Positions 1 to 9,640 of a stretch of 21,834 bases of DNA are shown here, one piece after another. The stretch lies in contig NW_014013114.1 of assembly GCF_000611645.1 (NCBI RefSeq), positions 3,465-25,298 of the forward strand. Reading direction: 5' to 3'. Each line of letters begins with the position of its first letter. The stretch's first letter is position 1. The translations under genes were made by a program, and so were the position numbers. The notes beneath the pieces are model-generated. The model saw only the letters and a list, made by a program, of their open reading frames with translations. It did no database searches and had not been told where the DNA came from. This DNA is from Monoraphidium neglectum (taxonomy: Eukaryota; Chlorophyta; Chlorophyceae; Sphaeropleales; Selenastraceae).

Positions 1-1
1 C

Positions 2-382
2 AGCCTCTCCCTCTGCCAAGCCCTCTCGGGGCGGACGCCGGCCTTGGCTGCGGCTGCGGCGGGGGCAGCCGCAGGCGGTGCGGTCGGGGCGGCGGCCGGC
101 GGCGGGGGTCGCACCGCCGCGGCCGCGGGCACAGGTGCAGGCGCAGGCGCAGGCGTCGCAGCGCATTCGCTGTTTGTGCACGTCCCAAAGTTTGAGGAAA
201 TCCCCGAGGAGGGCCAGCGCCGGTTCGCTATTGACCTCATAGAGGCCCTCTGCGAGCAGCTGCACGAGGAGTACTTTGGGTCCGGGCGCAGCCGGGAGGA
301 CGGCGGCGGCGGCGGCGGCGCAGGAGTGGGCGGCGGCAGCTCGCCCTCGGTCGAGGGCGGGCCCGTGCTGGCTGCGGTTTAG
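2..382 (+). CDS. Pyroglutamyl-peptidase I (peptidase C15), 3' end only
   Basis: The frame is open from base 2 to TAG at 380-382, so this is the last part of a gene entering from the left. The motif HSLFVHVPKFEEIP matches the block around the catalytic His of pyroglutamyl-peptidase I (SAFVHVPP in the human enzyme), and the following helix (RRFAIDLIEALCEQLHEEY) fits the family C-terminus. The first residues, SLSLCQALSGR, resemble the stretch just after the catalytic Cys (YTSLYQSHGR in human), so the window seems to start a few residues past that Cys. The enzyme removes N-terminal pyroglutamate from peptides in the cytosol. Oddly, an Ala/Gly-rich insert of roughly 40 residues (about 47-165) separates the Cys and His blocks, and a Gly-rich tail (about 290-355) follows the last helix. 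The N-terminal two thirds, including the catalytic Glu and Cys, lie outside the window. An intron inside the Ala/Gly stretch cannot be excluded. Confidence 0.78.
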   Translation, partial: SLSLCQALSGRTPALAAAAAGAAAGGAVGAAAGGGGRTAAAAGTGAGAGAGVAAHSLFVHVPKFEEIPEEGQRRFAIDLIEALCEQLHEEYFGSGRSREDGGGGGGAGVGGGSSPSVEGGPVLAAV

Positions 383-742
383 GTGATGTAATCTGGTGAT
401 GCACAGACGTGGTCCACTTGGGCGCATGCAGGGTGCCGAAAGCTTCTGGTATCACTGTCTGCTTAGGGTGCAGGGCTTAGGGTCGCAAGAAAACAGGGGT
501 TCCTGATGCGCCTGTGGTGAGGGATCACAACAGCTGGATGCATGCGCCCCATGCAACGCGACCCCTGCCCGCCCAGTACGTCATCAAGGGGTCTTCAGCG
601 CTGGGCTTGCCTGGATGGACCTGCATGCATCACCTTATCTTTTAATGGTGTCGCAAGATGACAAGGCCAGCTGCTCAGCCCACAACAGAAAAGGGAATAA
701 CAGTGGCGCACTGCACGCAACCCTCCGCAGCAAGTGTCAATG
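383..742. other. Convergent 3' intergenic region
   Basis: This is the tail-to-tail gap between the peptidase gene (+) and the tRNA deaminase gene (-). It should hold both 3' UTRs. A TGTAA at 387-391 is a possible poly(A) signal for the peptidase gene, but it lies only five bases after the stop, which would give a very short UTR. On the minus strand the closest TGTAA (plus 756-760) overlaps the deaminase coding end. I see no gene here. Confidence 0.6.
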
Positions 743-3061
743 TCAGCCTGGGGGATTACAGCCACTCGCAGCGCCAGCGGGCGGCTTCGTGAGCCAGGCG
801 GCAAACACGGACGGCGGCCGCCGCAGCGCCCTCCAAGCCTCCGCATACGACTGCTGGTCATCCGCCCTTGCCGCGGCCCCCGCCTCCCACTCCCCCTGCA
901 GCGCCGCTTTCAGGGCCGCCGGCGTGTTGGCAACCGCCAACCCCTCCCGCTCGGCCGCAAAAGCGCCGCCGCCGCTTGCCCCATCCGCGCCAGCACCGGC
1001 GCCGCCGCGGCCGAGGGAAGCGACCCGCGATCGCAGCGCGGCGAACCGCCCTGCCAGCTCGGCGCCGCAGAGGCGCGAGCGGCTCGAGGCGGCGGCGGCG
1101 CGCGCCCTGACGCTGCCGGCCTTGCGGCCCGAGGCCGAGAGGGCGACTTCGTGGGTGCCCTTGGGGGGCTTGAGGTTCCGGACAACGCCATTCCTGTGCT
1201 TCCGCAGGTCATGTTGGGGCGGTAGGCCAGCTGCAGTCCAGTTGATGGAGAAGCCTGAAGGGCGCAGGGCGTTCGCAGCGTTAAAGGAGGGACGGCGGGC
1301 GTTTCAAGGGGGGGGAGCGGCGCGCCGGGCGGGGTGAGGCGGCGTGCCGTTTGTGCGGCCGGCGCTGCGGACGGCAGCGCCGCGTCTGGTACACGCGGGC
1401 CGACTGCGCGTGCGCAGCGGGCCTCGGGCCCGCGAGCCGCACCTGACGGGACAGTCCGAGCTTCGCTGGGCGAGAGGCCTAGTTGCTCGGGCGGCGGCCC
1501 CACCACAGCCACCGCCGGCGGCCGCCATTCGAACGGCGATCGCAGCCGCTCTTGCGCCACGTGCGCGACCCGGCCCGCCACCGCCCTCGCAACCGCTGTC
1601 TGGAGCGCCTCGCACTGGCAGCACTCAAAATGGGCGTCTGCTGTCCTTTCACTCCCGACCCAAGCCCCATCCTGCTGATCCTCTCTCAAAACCACCGTCT
1701 CGACGCAGCCACGGCAGCGGCTGCAGCCAGCGCCGCACGGCCGCGGCGCCGACACGCTCAGCGTCGCGACGTGCAGCGGCCGGGCCAGCAGCGACGTCAG
1801 CAGGGCGCCCTGCACGCCGAGGCACGCCCAGCGCGCGAGCTTGTCGCTGCAGCTCATGGACAGCGTCGCGTCGCCGCGGCCGGGCTTGCGGCGGAGGGCA
1901 CTGAGCTGCTGCGGCCCGCACTCCACGTCCCACGCCTGAGGGACGGCCGGGGATGAAGTCGCTGCCGTCGCTGCTCCGGCCCGCCCTGCGCTGTTCTCTG
2001 CTGCTGTTAAATCTGTTGCTCGTGCCAATGCTGCTGCTTCTACTGCTGCTGCTGCTGATCTTGCTATTGCTGTGCCTGCTGCCGCTCCTAAACCAGGGCT
2101 TCGTTCAGCCTGCACCCCAGCCCCCGCCTCTGACCCGTCGTCCGTCTCCTGGCCGCCCTGCTGGCCAACCACCCCTTGCCGGCAGTCCACTTGGCTGGCG
2201 CGGATGAGCTTGGCGCCCGTCCTGCCAAGCGTCACTGAATCCAAGTGGCCTCGCGCCCCCGTGCGGCTTGCGGCAGCGACCTCGTCTGCTGACGGGGCGC
2301 CCGCGGCCGGCGACGGCCCCGCGGCCTCGATGCCGGAGGCGCCGCTAGCCGCTGTGCCGCCGGTGTCTCCCCCGCTGCCGGCGGCTGAGAATATGGACCC
2401 GTCGCCGCAGGGGGCTTGGCTGATGTACATGTGTAGCTCCAGGCCTGGCGCCGCGACGAAGCGCCGCGTGCTTGGACACCATGCAAAGAGCGGCCACTGC
2501 GGCTCTGGCTGCGCCTGTGGCTCATCCTGGTGGGCGCCGTTTGATGGCGCAGATGCCGAAACCGCATGGTCCGCCGCAGCACCCGCCTCTGCTGGCTTGG
2601 CCGCCTCTGCTGCCTGGGCTGCCTCAGCGGCTGCAACAGCTGCCTCGAGCTGCCCATACACCCATGCCACCAAGGCGCGGCGAGCAACCACCTCAGCATG
2701 GCCGTCTAGAATGAGTTCCCCGCCCGCCGCGCCGACCTGCGCGCCGCCTCCCAGGCACTTGGTGCCGGTGCCTAGCGCGATGACGAGCGGCAGGGAAATC
2801 CCGGGCAGCGTCACGGCGAACCCTGTGCACGGGCAGGCAGGCGGGCGCGGGTCAGCGGGGAATGCGACAGCATGCACAGCAGCTGCATCAGCACACAGCG
2901 TGCAGTTCGCGGCAGCGGCGCTTAGTACTTGCCACACCTGCAAGTACAGTGTGCTCATGAGGCTGGGCTTTTCCCGTTTTAGGCAGCGCGGAGAAGGCTC
3001 GCTGCACTGCTTGCGCCACCTGCCGGGACGGTAGATCCTCTGACTGGCTTGAAAGCACCAT
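743..3061 (-). CDS. TAD1: tRNA-specific adenosine deaminase (TAD1/ADAT1 type)
   Basis: Three exons on the minus strand: 3061-2938, 2822-1443 and 1254-743 (671 aa). Both introns are GT-AG and phase 1. The family converts adenosine 37 of tRNA-Ala to inosine. Exon 1 carries LPKTGKAQPHEHTVLA, like LPKKGKPE...EWTLLA of ADAT1. Exon 2 opens into VIALGTGTKCLGGG and the deaminase core: HAEV (zinc His83, proton-shuttle Glu85), APCGDGS (zinc Cys180), GRTGAK, then KPGRGDATLSMSCSDK (zinc Cys366). Exon 3 restores the ADAT1 C-terminus: FSINW, RNLKPPKGTHEVALSASGRK, and QQSYAEAWRAL...VFAAWLTKPP. Reading straight through intron 2 gives a false Pro/Arg-rich tail, so this intron decides the product. Low-complexity Ala-rich inserts sit at about residues 103-145 and 256-335. 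The second could hide another intron. The start at 3061 gives a 14-residue leader before the conserved helix, and an in-frame ATG at 3082 is an alternative. Confidence 0.92.
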
Positions 3062-3472
3062 GACCCTAATCACTGTGCACAACTACAGTGATGATATAGA
3101 TTGTTAGGATGATGAAGTGGGTGAAAGCCGCGCCAACGGCTGTGCAGGATGTGTGGGGCTGTGCAGGCTGACCATGCAAAGAAGCTGGGGGCACCCACAG
3201 ACCCTTGTAGGGTTCCCGCCTTAAAATATACACACCTGCGAAAGCACGGAGAGTAAACACTTTTTCCTTGAGTGCATGGAATGCGCAGGGTGTGATCTCT
3301 GGTGACTCCCCATGGTTACAGCCCAGCTTTGTCATTGTAACTCATGACGACGGCTACACATCCCATTTCAACATCGTGATTTTGTGCCGCCCGCCCATCA
3401 GAGGCTGTCAGATCACCTGTGCACGGGCCACGGCCGCTGCAGGCACCTGCAGGCTCCTAGGTTGCCTCAAGG
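3062..3472. promoter_or_regulatory. Divergent promoter region between TAD1 and SF3B5
   Basis: The start codons of TAD1 (-) and SF3B5 (+) face away from each other across 411 bp, so both promoters and 5' UTRs must fit here. An AT-rich patch (ttaaaatatac, about 3222-3232) is the only TATA-like sequence, and I cannot assign it to a strand. The base composition is clearly less GC-rich than the flanking exons. Short reading frames on both strands show no conserved motif. Some bases just before 3473 could include a 5' UTR intron end. Confidence 0.5.
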
Positions 3473-3757
3473 ATGTCAACACTTGCAGAGAGATTCAATA
3501 TCAACAGCCAGATCGAGCACCTGCAGGCCAAGTACGTCGGTACGGGCCATGCGGACCTTACCAAGTTCGAGTGGCTGCTGAACATCCACAGGGATAGCTA
3601 CGCTTCGTACATAGGCCATCACAACATGCTGGCCTACTTCTCGGTGGTGCAGAACGAGTCTATCGGCCGCGTGCGCTACGAGTTTCTGCAGAAGATGTTG
3701 CTACCGTGCGGCATCCCGCCTGCAGCGGAGGGCGAGGAGGCCGCCACCGCCGAGTGA
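3473..3757 (+). CDS. SF3B5: Splicing factor 3B subunit 5 (SF3b10)
   Basis: A single 94-residue exon covers the whole protein, close to the usual 85-90 residues. SF3B5 is a small, highly conserved subunit of the SF3b complex of U2 snRNP, which recognises the intron branch point in the nucleus. The match is nearly continuous: RFNINSQIEHLQAKYVGTGH, ADLTKFEWLLNIHRDSYASY, IGHHNMLAYF, ESIGRVRYEFLQKMLLPCG. The RFNINSQ start and NIHRDSYASYIGH wording follow the plant form rather than the animal one (RYNIHSQ, NQHRDSYCSYMGH). The start ATG gives MSTLAERFNIN, similar in length to the plant MQASDRFNIN. The tail after LPCGIPP is short, acidic and Ala-rich, as expected. No intron is needed. Confidence 0.97.
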   Translation: MSTLAERFNINSQIEHLQAKYVGTGHADLTKFEWLLNIHRDSYASYIGHHNMLAYFSVVQNESIGRVRYEFLQKMLLPCGIPPAAEGEEAATAE

Positions 3758-5206
3758 GCGCATGACTGCCTCCTGATCAGCTCATCATGCAGCGTGGGTC
3801 GGCGCTAGCTTGGGACCGCACTCTGGCGAATCTGCAGGCATGCCCGCGGCGCAGCTGGGGCAGAAGCAGTGGGCGGGGCGCGGGTGCATCTCCGCGTCGC
3901 CCGTGAGCGCAAGCCAGTGGTACTGGACACGTCGCAAAACCATCGCCGGCAGCATGCGCATGGGCGGAGTCATTGCGTTGTCGCGGCGGTGTGCGGATCG
4001 CTGCAACTGCCGGCAGGGCGCCTGCATGTGTAGTCACATGCGTTGCCGCCAGCCGCGGCCAACACTACTCGGCCGTCGCCGATGGTGCGCAACAGAGCCT
4101 TGTTGCAGCCGCAGATGGCTCGGATACCCTTGCACCGTAGGCGTGCCTTTCAGTGCAGCTGGTGTGTACGAACGCTTCGCAGGCCTGCAATGGCAACATG
4201 CTCTCCCGTCTATGCAGGTCGTGTGAGTGGCCTGCAGCCACGCCCTTCCCAGGCAACCGTCACCCGCACCCCACCGCACCTGGATGCTGGTGCTTTGCAA
4301 TATTTCCACGTTACAACGCCATGCCACTGCAACACGTGGTGTTTGTACCCACTTATGATGACTTGCGCATCAACAGTAGTCCCAAAAGCGCCGTGCTGGT
4401 GTGTAATACCCAGGAAAGCACGCAGAGTCTCAATTGTGCCACACTGGCTCTGGGACACGGAAATTTTCTTACGGGGGAGCGGCTGTGCAATGGCACAAGA
4501 CACACTTCGCAGTCCGAGACAGCCACCAGCCAGTCCTGCTGGGTTTCCACGTAAGCACAACCACGCCAAATGCTGCACAGAACTCCAAACGAACGAGGCC
4601 ATTGGCACGCTGCCGGACTGAAATGGCAAACAGCACAGGTTGGATTGCGCAGAGTGACAACAGCTGCACACAGGTACTGTAAGTTACGTGTGGAGCACCC
4701 CATGACGCGCTGCACTCCGCTCCCTGGCCACCCCGCCCGTGTGTTCTCCTCGGGTTCGCAAGGGTGCACCTTGATCACCCGCGAGTACGGCAGCCCCATC
4801 ACGTGCGAGCTTTGCAGATGCTCATCCTTCAGAACTTCCATACGCGATTTGCCTCATTCAACAGCTTGATTACTGCTGCAAGCCTGCAGCTGTCGGACAA
4901 TGGGACGGGGGGAAGCTCATTCTTCACAGTTGTGGGAAGGGTGAGTGTCAATGCCAGCGAGTGAGGGACCGGCCGCCCCACAGCTCCTGCACCACTTTTG
5001 GCAGCCTTGCTTCATAAATTCTGGCAAATTCATACTAACAATAGCACAAACAGCCCACCTGCCTTGAAACCAACACCGGGCGAGTGAACTTTGAGCGACC
5101 GTTTAGATCGACTACAGACAAAACCAAAGCGCTTCATCATCTGGAAATCCACTAGCACGTAGGTAGAGGTCAGAGGTATAGGTCATCACATCGCTGCTCC
5201 ACAAAT
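3758..5206. other. Intergenic region, no supportable gene
   Basis: These 1.45 kb lie between SF3B5 and paralogue A. TGTAA signals on the plus strand at 4402-4406 and 4678-4682 could serve SF3B5. Reading frames up to about 190 codons exist on both strands but lack recognisable motifs, and their composition is unlike the Ala/Gly-rich coding exons nearby. Near the right end, a frame at about 4780-4940 ends in a good splice donor (gggaag|ggtgagtg at 4935-4946). It may be an untranslated leader exon of gene A, but nothing proves this. Confidence 0.5.
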
Positions 5207-6609
5207 ATGGCGAGGCTCGGTACTGGCGTTGGTGAGCAACGTGGTTGTCGGCGCGGCGTTCAACCAGCGCACCATTGACGGGCAAGCACGGGTGACATGC
5301 ACTGTGAGTCCTCACCCAACCACCTGCGCACTATAGCTCACCCTCTTCCGTCGCCACGGCCACCCTCCGCAGCCCTCCTGCTGGTGCTGTGCAGCGGTGC
5401 CGCCCTGGCCGCTCCCCTGCGCGTCGCTGGCGTGTCTAAGCCCTTCTCAAGTGCCACCGGCCGCCGGCTGCTGGGGCAGGACTGGTTCGGGCACGGCCGC
5501 CTGTCCAGCTTCTTGGCTAACCGCTGGCTGGCGCACCGCGGCATTACCACTGCAACCGCCACGGCCACAGCGACTGCCACCACCCTCAGCGGCGACCCCA
5601 CCCTCAACAGCCTTATCCGCACCGACGCATTCGCTGCTGCGCGCGCCATCACGGGGCCCGGCATGGACATGGACCAGGCCGCGTGGTCGCTGATGAGCGC
5701 CGCGCAGGCCGGCGCCACGGCGGCCGTGGGCAACGTGTTTGCCCACACCGCGGTCCTGGACCAGGGCTGCTTTACCGAGGTGTTTGCGAAGAGCGCCGCC
5801 ACCGCCATGAACGAGGGCGCCGACATGCAGGCAGGCTTTTCGTCAGCCACGGCGGCGGCGTTTGCGGCGGCCAGCGCACAGGGCAGCATCCCAAGCTTCG
5901 CCATGGGGGTGGCTGACGCTATGGCGCAGGCACGCAGCTCATGGGGCAGCGAGTTTGGCTCCGAGTTTGCCAGGATGGTGAGTTCCGGGGCACTTCTGCG
6001 GTATCGGGGCGGCCAAGACACCATGATCACAAGGAATCTCGATTGCTGCTGTCTGCATCAGCAACATCGTGAATGCACCTCCAGCTATGCAGTACCCATC
6101 CTCCCTTGCTTGCACACACGCATTCGTGGGTCCCTTATCCCACCCACACACTCACCCACCCACCACATTCATTTGATTCCTGCAATGCCCCTCTTTCCGA
6201 CCAGGTTGGTTCCGCCATGGCCCAGGCTGTGGCCGCGGGCAACGATGGCGCAGTTGTGGAGGCCACCGCTTCTGTATTCTGCAGCGGGACCACCGCGCAG
6301 GCGCAGGCGTGGAGCGAGGCGGTGGCGCAGAGCGTGAGGGTCAACCCTGTGACGGGCTGCGTGATTGTTCAGCGCGTGGTGGCACGCGCTCAGGCCATGT
6401 GCACCAACGGCGTCGCGACAGCCACTGCCCAGAGCTTTGTGACGCGCCAGGTGCTGCCGGGCACCTGCAACGTCTTTGGCTGGACCACTGGCGGCTCCTT
6501 CCCCGCTCAGCAGCAGGGCGGAGCACGCGCGTTTGCCAGCGCCCAGAGCTCATCTACCTTTGGTGGCGCCGCCTCATCGGTGGCAGCCAGTGTTCAACAG
6601 TTCCCGTAA
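5207..6609 (+). CDS. Secreted Ala-rich five-cysteine protein, paralogue A
   Basis: Three exons: 5207-5231, 5373-5977 and 6205-6609 (344 aa). Intron 1 is phase 1 and intron 2 is phase 0, both GT-AG. The 25-nt first exon (MARLGTGV) joins exon 2 (ALLLVLCSGAALA) to make a typical signal peptide, cut after Ala21. The mature chain has a basic patch (RRLLGQDW, residues about 42-50), a Thr-Ala dipeptide run, the conserved core (SLIRTDAFAAARAITGPGMD, then AAWSLMSAA) and five cysteines (contexts QGCFTE, VFCSG, TGCVIV, MCTNG, GTCNV). The tail has only three Gln, then GGARAFASAQSSS. It is predicted to be Ala-rich and helical, and exported to the wall or medium. I do not recognise the family and assign no function. 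Splicing is supported by the same exon phases and joins in paralogues B and C. Confidence 0.86.
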
Positions 6610-7951
6610 GTCTGTGCACTGCGCTGTAGATGCGTCTGGGTTGTAGGAGTCAACTTTTTTGGGTGCATAGCTCCAAAGCTTAGGTCTGCTGTTATTGAGG
6701 TTGTTTAACAGCTTTGCGATCGTTTTGATGGCACAACCACTTCATTCTGCAAAACTGGTCTAGGCATGCACAAGGGACAGGTGAACCGCAATGATTGGCA
6801 ACTCGCAAATGTTCCCATGGGCGCTGAAACATCGTGCCTCGTTGCTTGCACGACATGCAACGCCACCAAACATTTGCCACGCCAACGGCATGGCACTTGC
6901 AAGCAATTGCAGGCGTACCCCCTGCGCATTCTGCCACCCCTTGGTGATTACCTCTGTCGTGCCCTGAGAGCGGGCTGCATGTTTCGCTATTTGCACACTT
7001 GTGTATTGCTGTTGACGACTTCAATCAGACCCACTCGCCTTATGTATCATATTCTGGATGCCTGGAACTGTCATCAGCGCACACATGCCCTGACATCCTA
7101 GACATTGTCCCAGACCCCCTCTAGATTTAATTGCTTACATGTAATGTGATAACTCTGATAGTGACAATAGAGGCACGCGTAGGGTGGCCCTTCCTCGCAA
7201 TTAATCACTGGTGACGTGATGCAGGTCCACGTGCTGGCCCTGCTCCAGGGCAACAAAGCTGCAAGCGCGACCATAGCCCGCGGGGTACCCTTTTTGGGCA
7301 ACAACAGTTGAGGATATGCATGTAACACGGGTTGGCCTGGGGATGCATGCAAGCAGAAAGTGGGCCTCTGCCCAGTGCCCGCACAGGCAAGATGTGGTCT
7401 TGGTCTGAACACCCGCGTGTGCTGGCCATAACCCCTTACAAGGCAGCTTGGATTATTTTGAGTCCCAAAGCCTCGTGGCTTTCTGTCTTCTCGAGCAATC
7501 AATTGCTTGCAGCCCGCGCATGCCCACGATAGGCTCTTGGACTGGCGAACAACGCACTGTTGGCGGAGGCTCTGCCGTGCAAGCAACCCCCGTCAGACCC
7601 GCATCAAAATTTACAAGTTGTGCTCTTCAAATTCTGAGCCCTGTATTGCTGGTAGTCCCGGGGTGGTTGCCATAGGTCGTCGCACTGCACCCATGCCTTG
7701 ATCCAGACCGGCCGGCAGCTGCCGAGTAGCGCCGTGCCGCTCAAGGAAAGGGTGAGAGGTTAGCCGCCCTGCAGTGACACGCCGCTAATGATCTCTGTAT
7801 TGATAAGCTCTAGGAGCCACCATACATTGAGTGAAAGCTCATTCTGCCATCTCCTGAACGTGGGGAGGCGCGAATCAGACCGCGGTCCGTCCGCTAACGA
7901 CGTTGGCACCTCAAAGCACGGGACACAGTACAAATTATTCCGCTTGAACCA
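6610..7951. other. Intergenic region between paralogues A and B
   Basis: About 1.3 kb hold the 3' UTR of A and the promoter of B. TGTAA signals at 7140-7144 and 7321-7325 are candidate poly(A) signals for A, giving a 3' UTR of 0.5-0.7 kb. Several overlapping frames of 60-160 codons on both strands share no motif with known families. A short block at 7748-7775 (aaagggtgagagg ... gccgccctgcag) resembles blocks upstream of A and C. I see no remnant of a further paralogue. Confidence 0.5.
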
Positions 7952-9640
7952 ATGGCTAAGCTTAGTGCCCGCATTGGTGAGCGGCATGACAAACACGGCT
8001 GTCAACTAATCATTGCGCCCACGGCACATCAGCCGATTGGCCAGCCACCCAGCAGCCACTTGACATGACGGGCGCGCCTTACAACACGCCCCACTCCACA
8101 ATGCATCACTAAGTACTCTTTTAACGCCATCCCTCCGCAAACCTCACCTGGTCGCCTTGGACGCAGCGGTCCTGGTGCTGCTGTTCAGCGCGACTGCTCT
8201 CGCGGGGCCCCTGCGCACCGCTGGCGTGACCAAACCCCTGCCCAGCGCCACCAGCCGCCGGCTGACAAGCCAGGCAGATTTCTTCGGCGGACGCCAGTTC
8301 GGCGGACAGCAGTTTGGAGGCTTGCACCACGGCTCGGCCGCTGACCAGGCTGCAACCATCACCAGCGCCACAGAGGCCGCCACTGAGAACGCCTTGCAAT
8401 CCGCCGACGCCAGGGCCGCAGCCATCGCCTCCGGCGCTCCAGGGGCGCAGCCCTCTGGCGAGAGGGGTGACCCCACCGTCAGCGGCCTCATCCGCACCGA
8501 CCCGCTCGCCGCTGCGCGCGCCATTGCGGGGCCCGGCATGGACGCGGATAAGGCCGCGTGGTCCCTCATGAGCGCAGCAGAGTCTGGCGCCGCAGCTGAC
8601 GTGGGCAAAGTGTTCGCCCACACCGCGGGCCTGGACCAGGGCTGCTTCACTGAACTGCTGACGAAGAGCGCAGCCACAGCCATGGCTGAGGATGCCGACA
8701 TGCAGGCAGGCTTTGTGTCAGCCACGGCGGCGGCGTTTGGGGCGGCGAATGCACAGGGCAATTCGCTGCGTTTTGCCTTGGGAACAGCCGACGCGATGGC
8801 GCAGGCGCGCGGCGAGCTCAGCTCGGACCTTACCAACTTGGTGAGTGTCAGAGTGCAGGTGGCAATGGGACAGTGGGGTGTCATGAGGTTCAAGCCGGTC
8901 AGTCAGCCGCCCTCTTCCGCTGTGGAAGCCTTGTTGCTGCACCCCTGTCAATACGGCTGCCTCTACAATGCTTGCTTGCGTGCACCGCCGGTCCCCATTT
9001 CACCCAGCCACCCTTCGTCCCAACATGACCCGCACTCGCCTTTCCCATCTTGTAGGTTGGCTCGGCCATGGCCAAGGCCGTGGCCACTGGTGACGACGGC
9101 GCAGTCGTGGAGGCCACCGCCACCGTGTTCTGCAGCGCCACCACAGCTCAGGCCAAGGCGTGGAGCGAGGCGGTGGCGCAGAGCGTGAAGGTCAACCCTG
9201 TGACGGGCTGCGCGATCGTTCAGCGCATGGTGGCGCGGTCCCAGGCCACGTGCACCAATGGTGTGGCCTCCACCAATGCTCAGAGCTTTGTGACTCGCCA
9301 GGTGCTGCCTGGTTCATGCAACGTCCTTGGCGCGGCTGCTGGCGGCTCCGTCCCCGTCCAGCAGCAACAGCAGCCACAGCAGCAGCAGCCGCTGCAGCAG
9401 CCGCTGCAGCAGGTGCAGCAGCCGCTGCAGCAGGTGCAGCAGCCGCAGCAGCAGCAAGCTGCGCTGCCAATGCTGCAGGCCAACAACGCCGGCGCTTGGA
9501 GCAACATGGTGGGCGGCGGCTTCCCTGGCGGCATGGTCACTGGCGGAGCCCGCGCGTTTGCCACTGCGCAGAGCTCGAGTGGGTCTGGTGGCGCTACGTC
9601 CTGGGCGACATCGACATCCTCAGCTCAAGCGATGCAGTGA
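7952..9640 (+). CDS. Secreted Ala-rich five-cysteine protein, paralogue B
   Basis: Three exons: 7952-7976, 8167-8840 and 9056-9640 (427 aa), with the same intron positions and phases as A and C. Exon 1 (MAKLSARI) joins AVLVLLFSATALA, giving a signal peptide cut before GPLRTAGV. Where A and C have RRLLGQDW and ANRWLA, B has a Phe-Gly-Gly repeat (FFGGRQFGGQQFGG, residues about 48-61) and a longer acidic/Ala linker. The conserved core follows (GLIRTDPLAAARAIAGPGMD, AAWSLMSAAESGAAADVGKV), with the five cysteines in the same contexts (QGCFTE, VFCSA, TGCAIV, TCTNG, GSCNV). The tail holds a Gln/Pro/Leu/Val tract (residues 335-367, 23 Gln of 33), a Gly/Met-rich bridge and GGARAFATAQSSS. It is the longest of the three. 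Export is predicted from the signal peptide, and the function is unknown. Confidence 0.86.
9359..9457 (+). repeat. Interrupted CAG/CTG-type coding repeat in paralogue B
   Basis: Within exon 3 of B, CAG codons alternate with CCA, CCG, CTG and GTG, producing repeated QQPL and QQV units. A nine-codon-scale duplication is visible (ctgcagcag followed by ccg or gtg, several times). The tract lies at the same place in the protein as the pure CAG run of paralogue C and the three-Gln stub of A. The interruptions should make it more stable than a pure run. Confidence 0.9.

Noticed and set aside
615..1337. 240-codon plus-strand frame over the TAD1 3' end
   Set aside because: It is antisense to exon 3, which carries recognisable ADAT1 motifs, and its composition is that of a shadow.
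910..1442. C-terminal extension of the unspliced TAD1 exon 2 frame
   Set aside because: It is read-through of intron 2. The ADAT1 C-terminal motifs lie in another frame joined by a phase 1 splice (1443 to 1254).
2072..3034. 320-codon plus-strand frame across TAD1
   Set aside because: It lies antisense to the clearly conserved deaminase exons and has no motif of its own.
4764..4964. Short plus-strand frame ending in a splice donor upstream of paralogue A
   Set aside because: The donor is good, but the peptide matches nothing and a reading-frame link to exon 1 of A is not needed. It is mentioned only as a possible leader exon.
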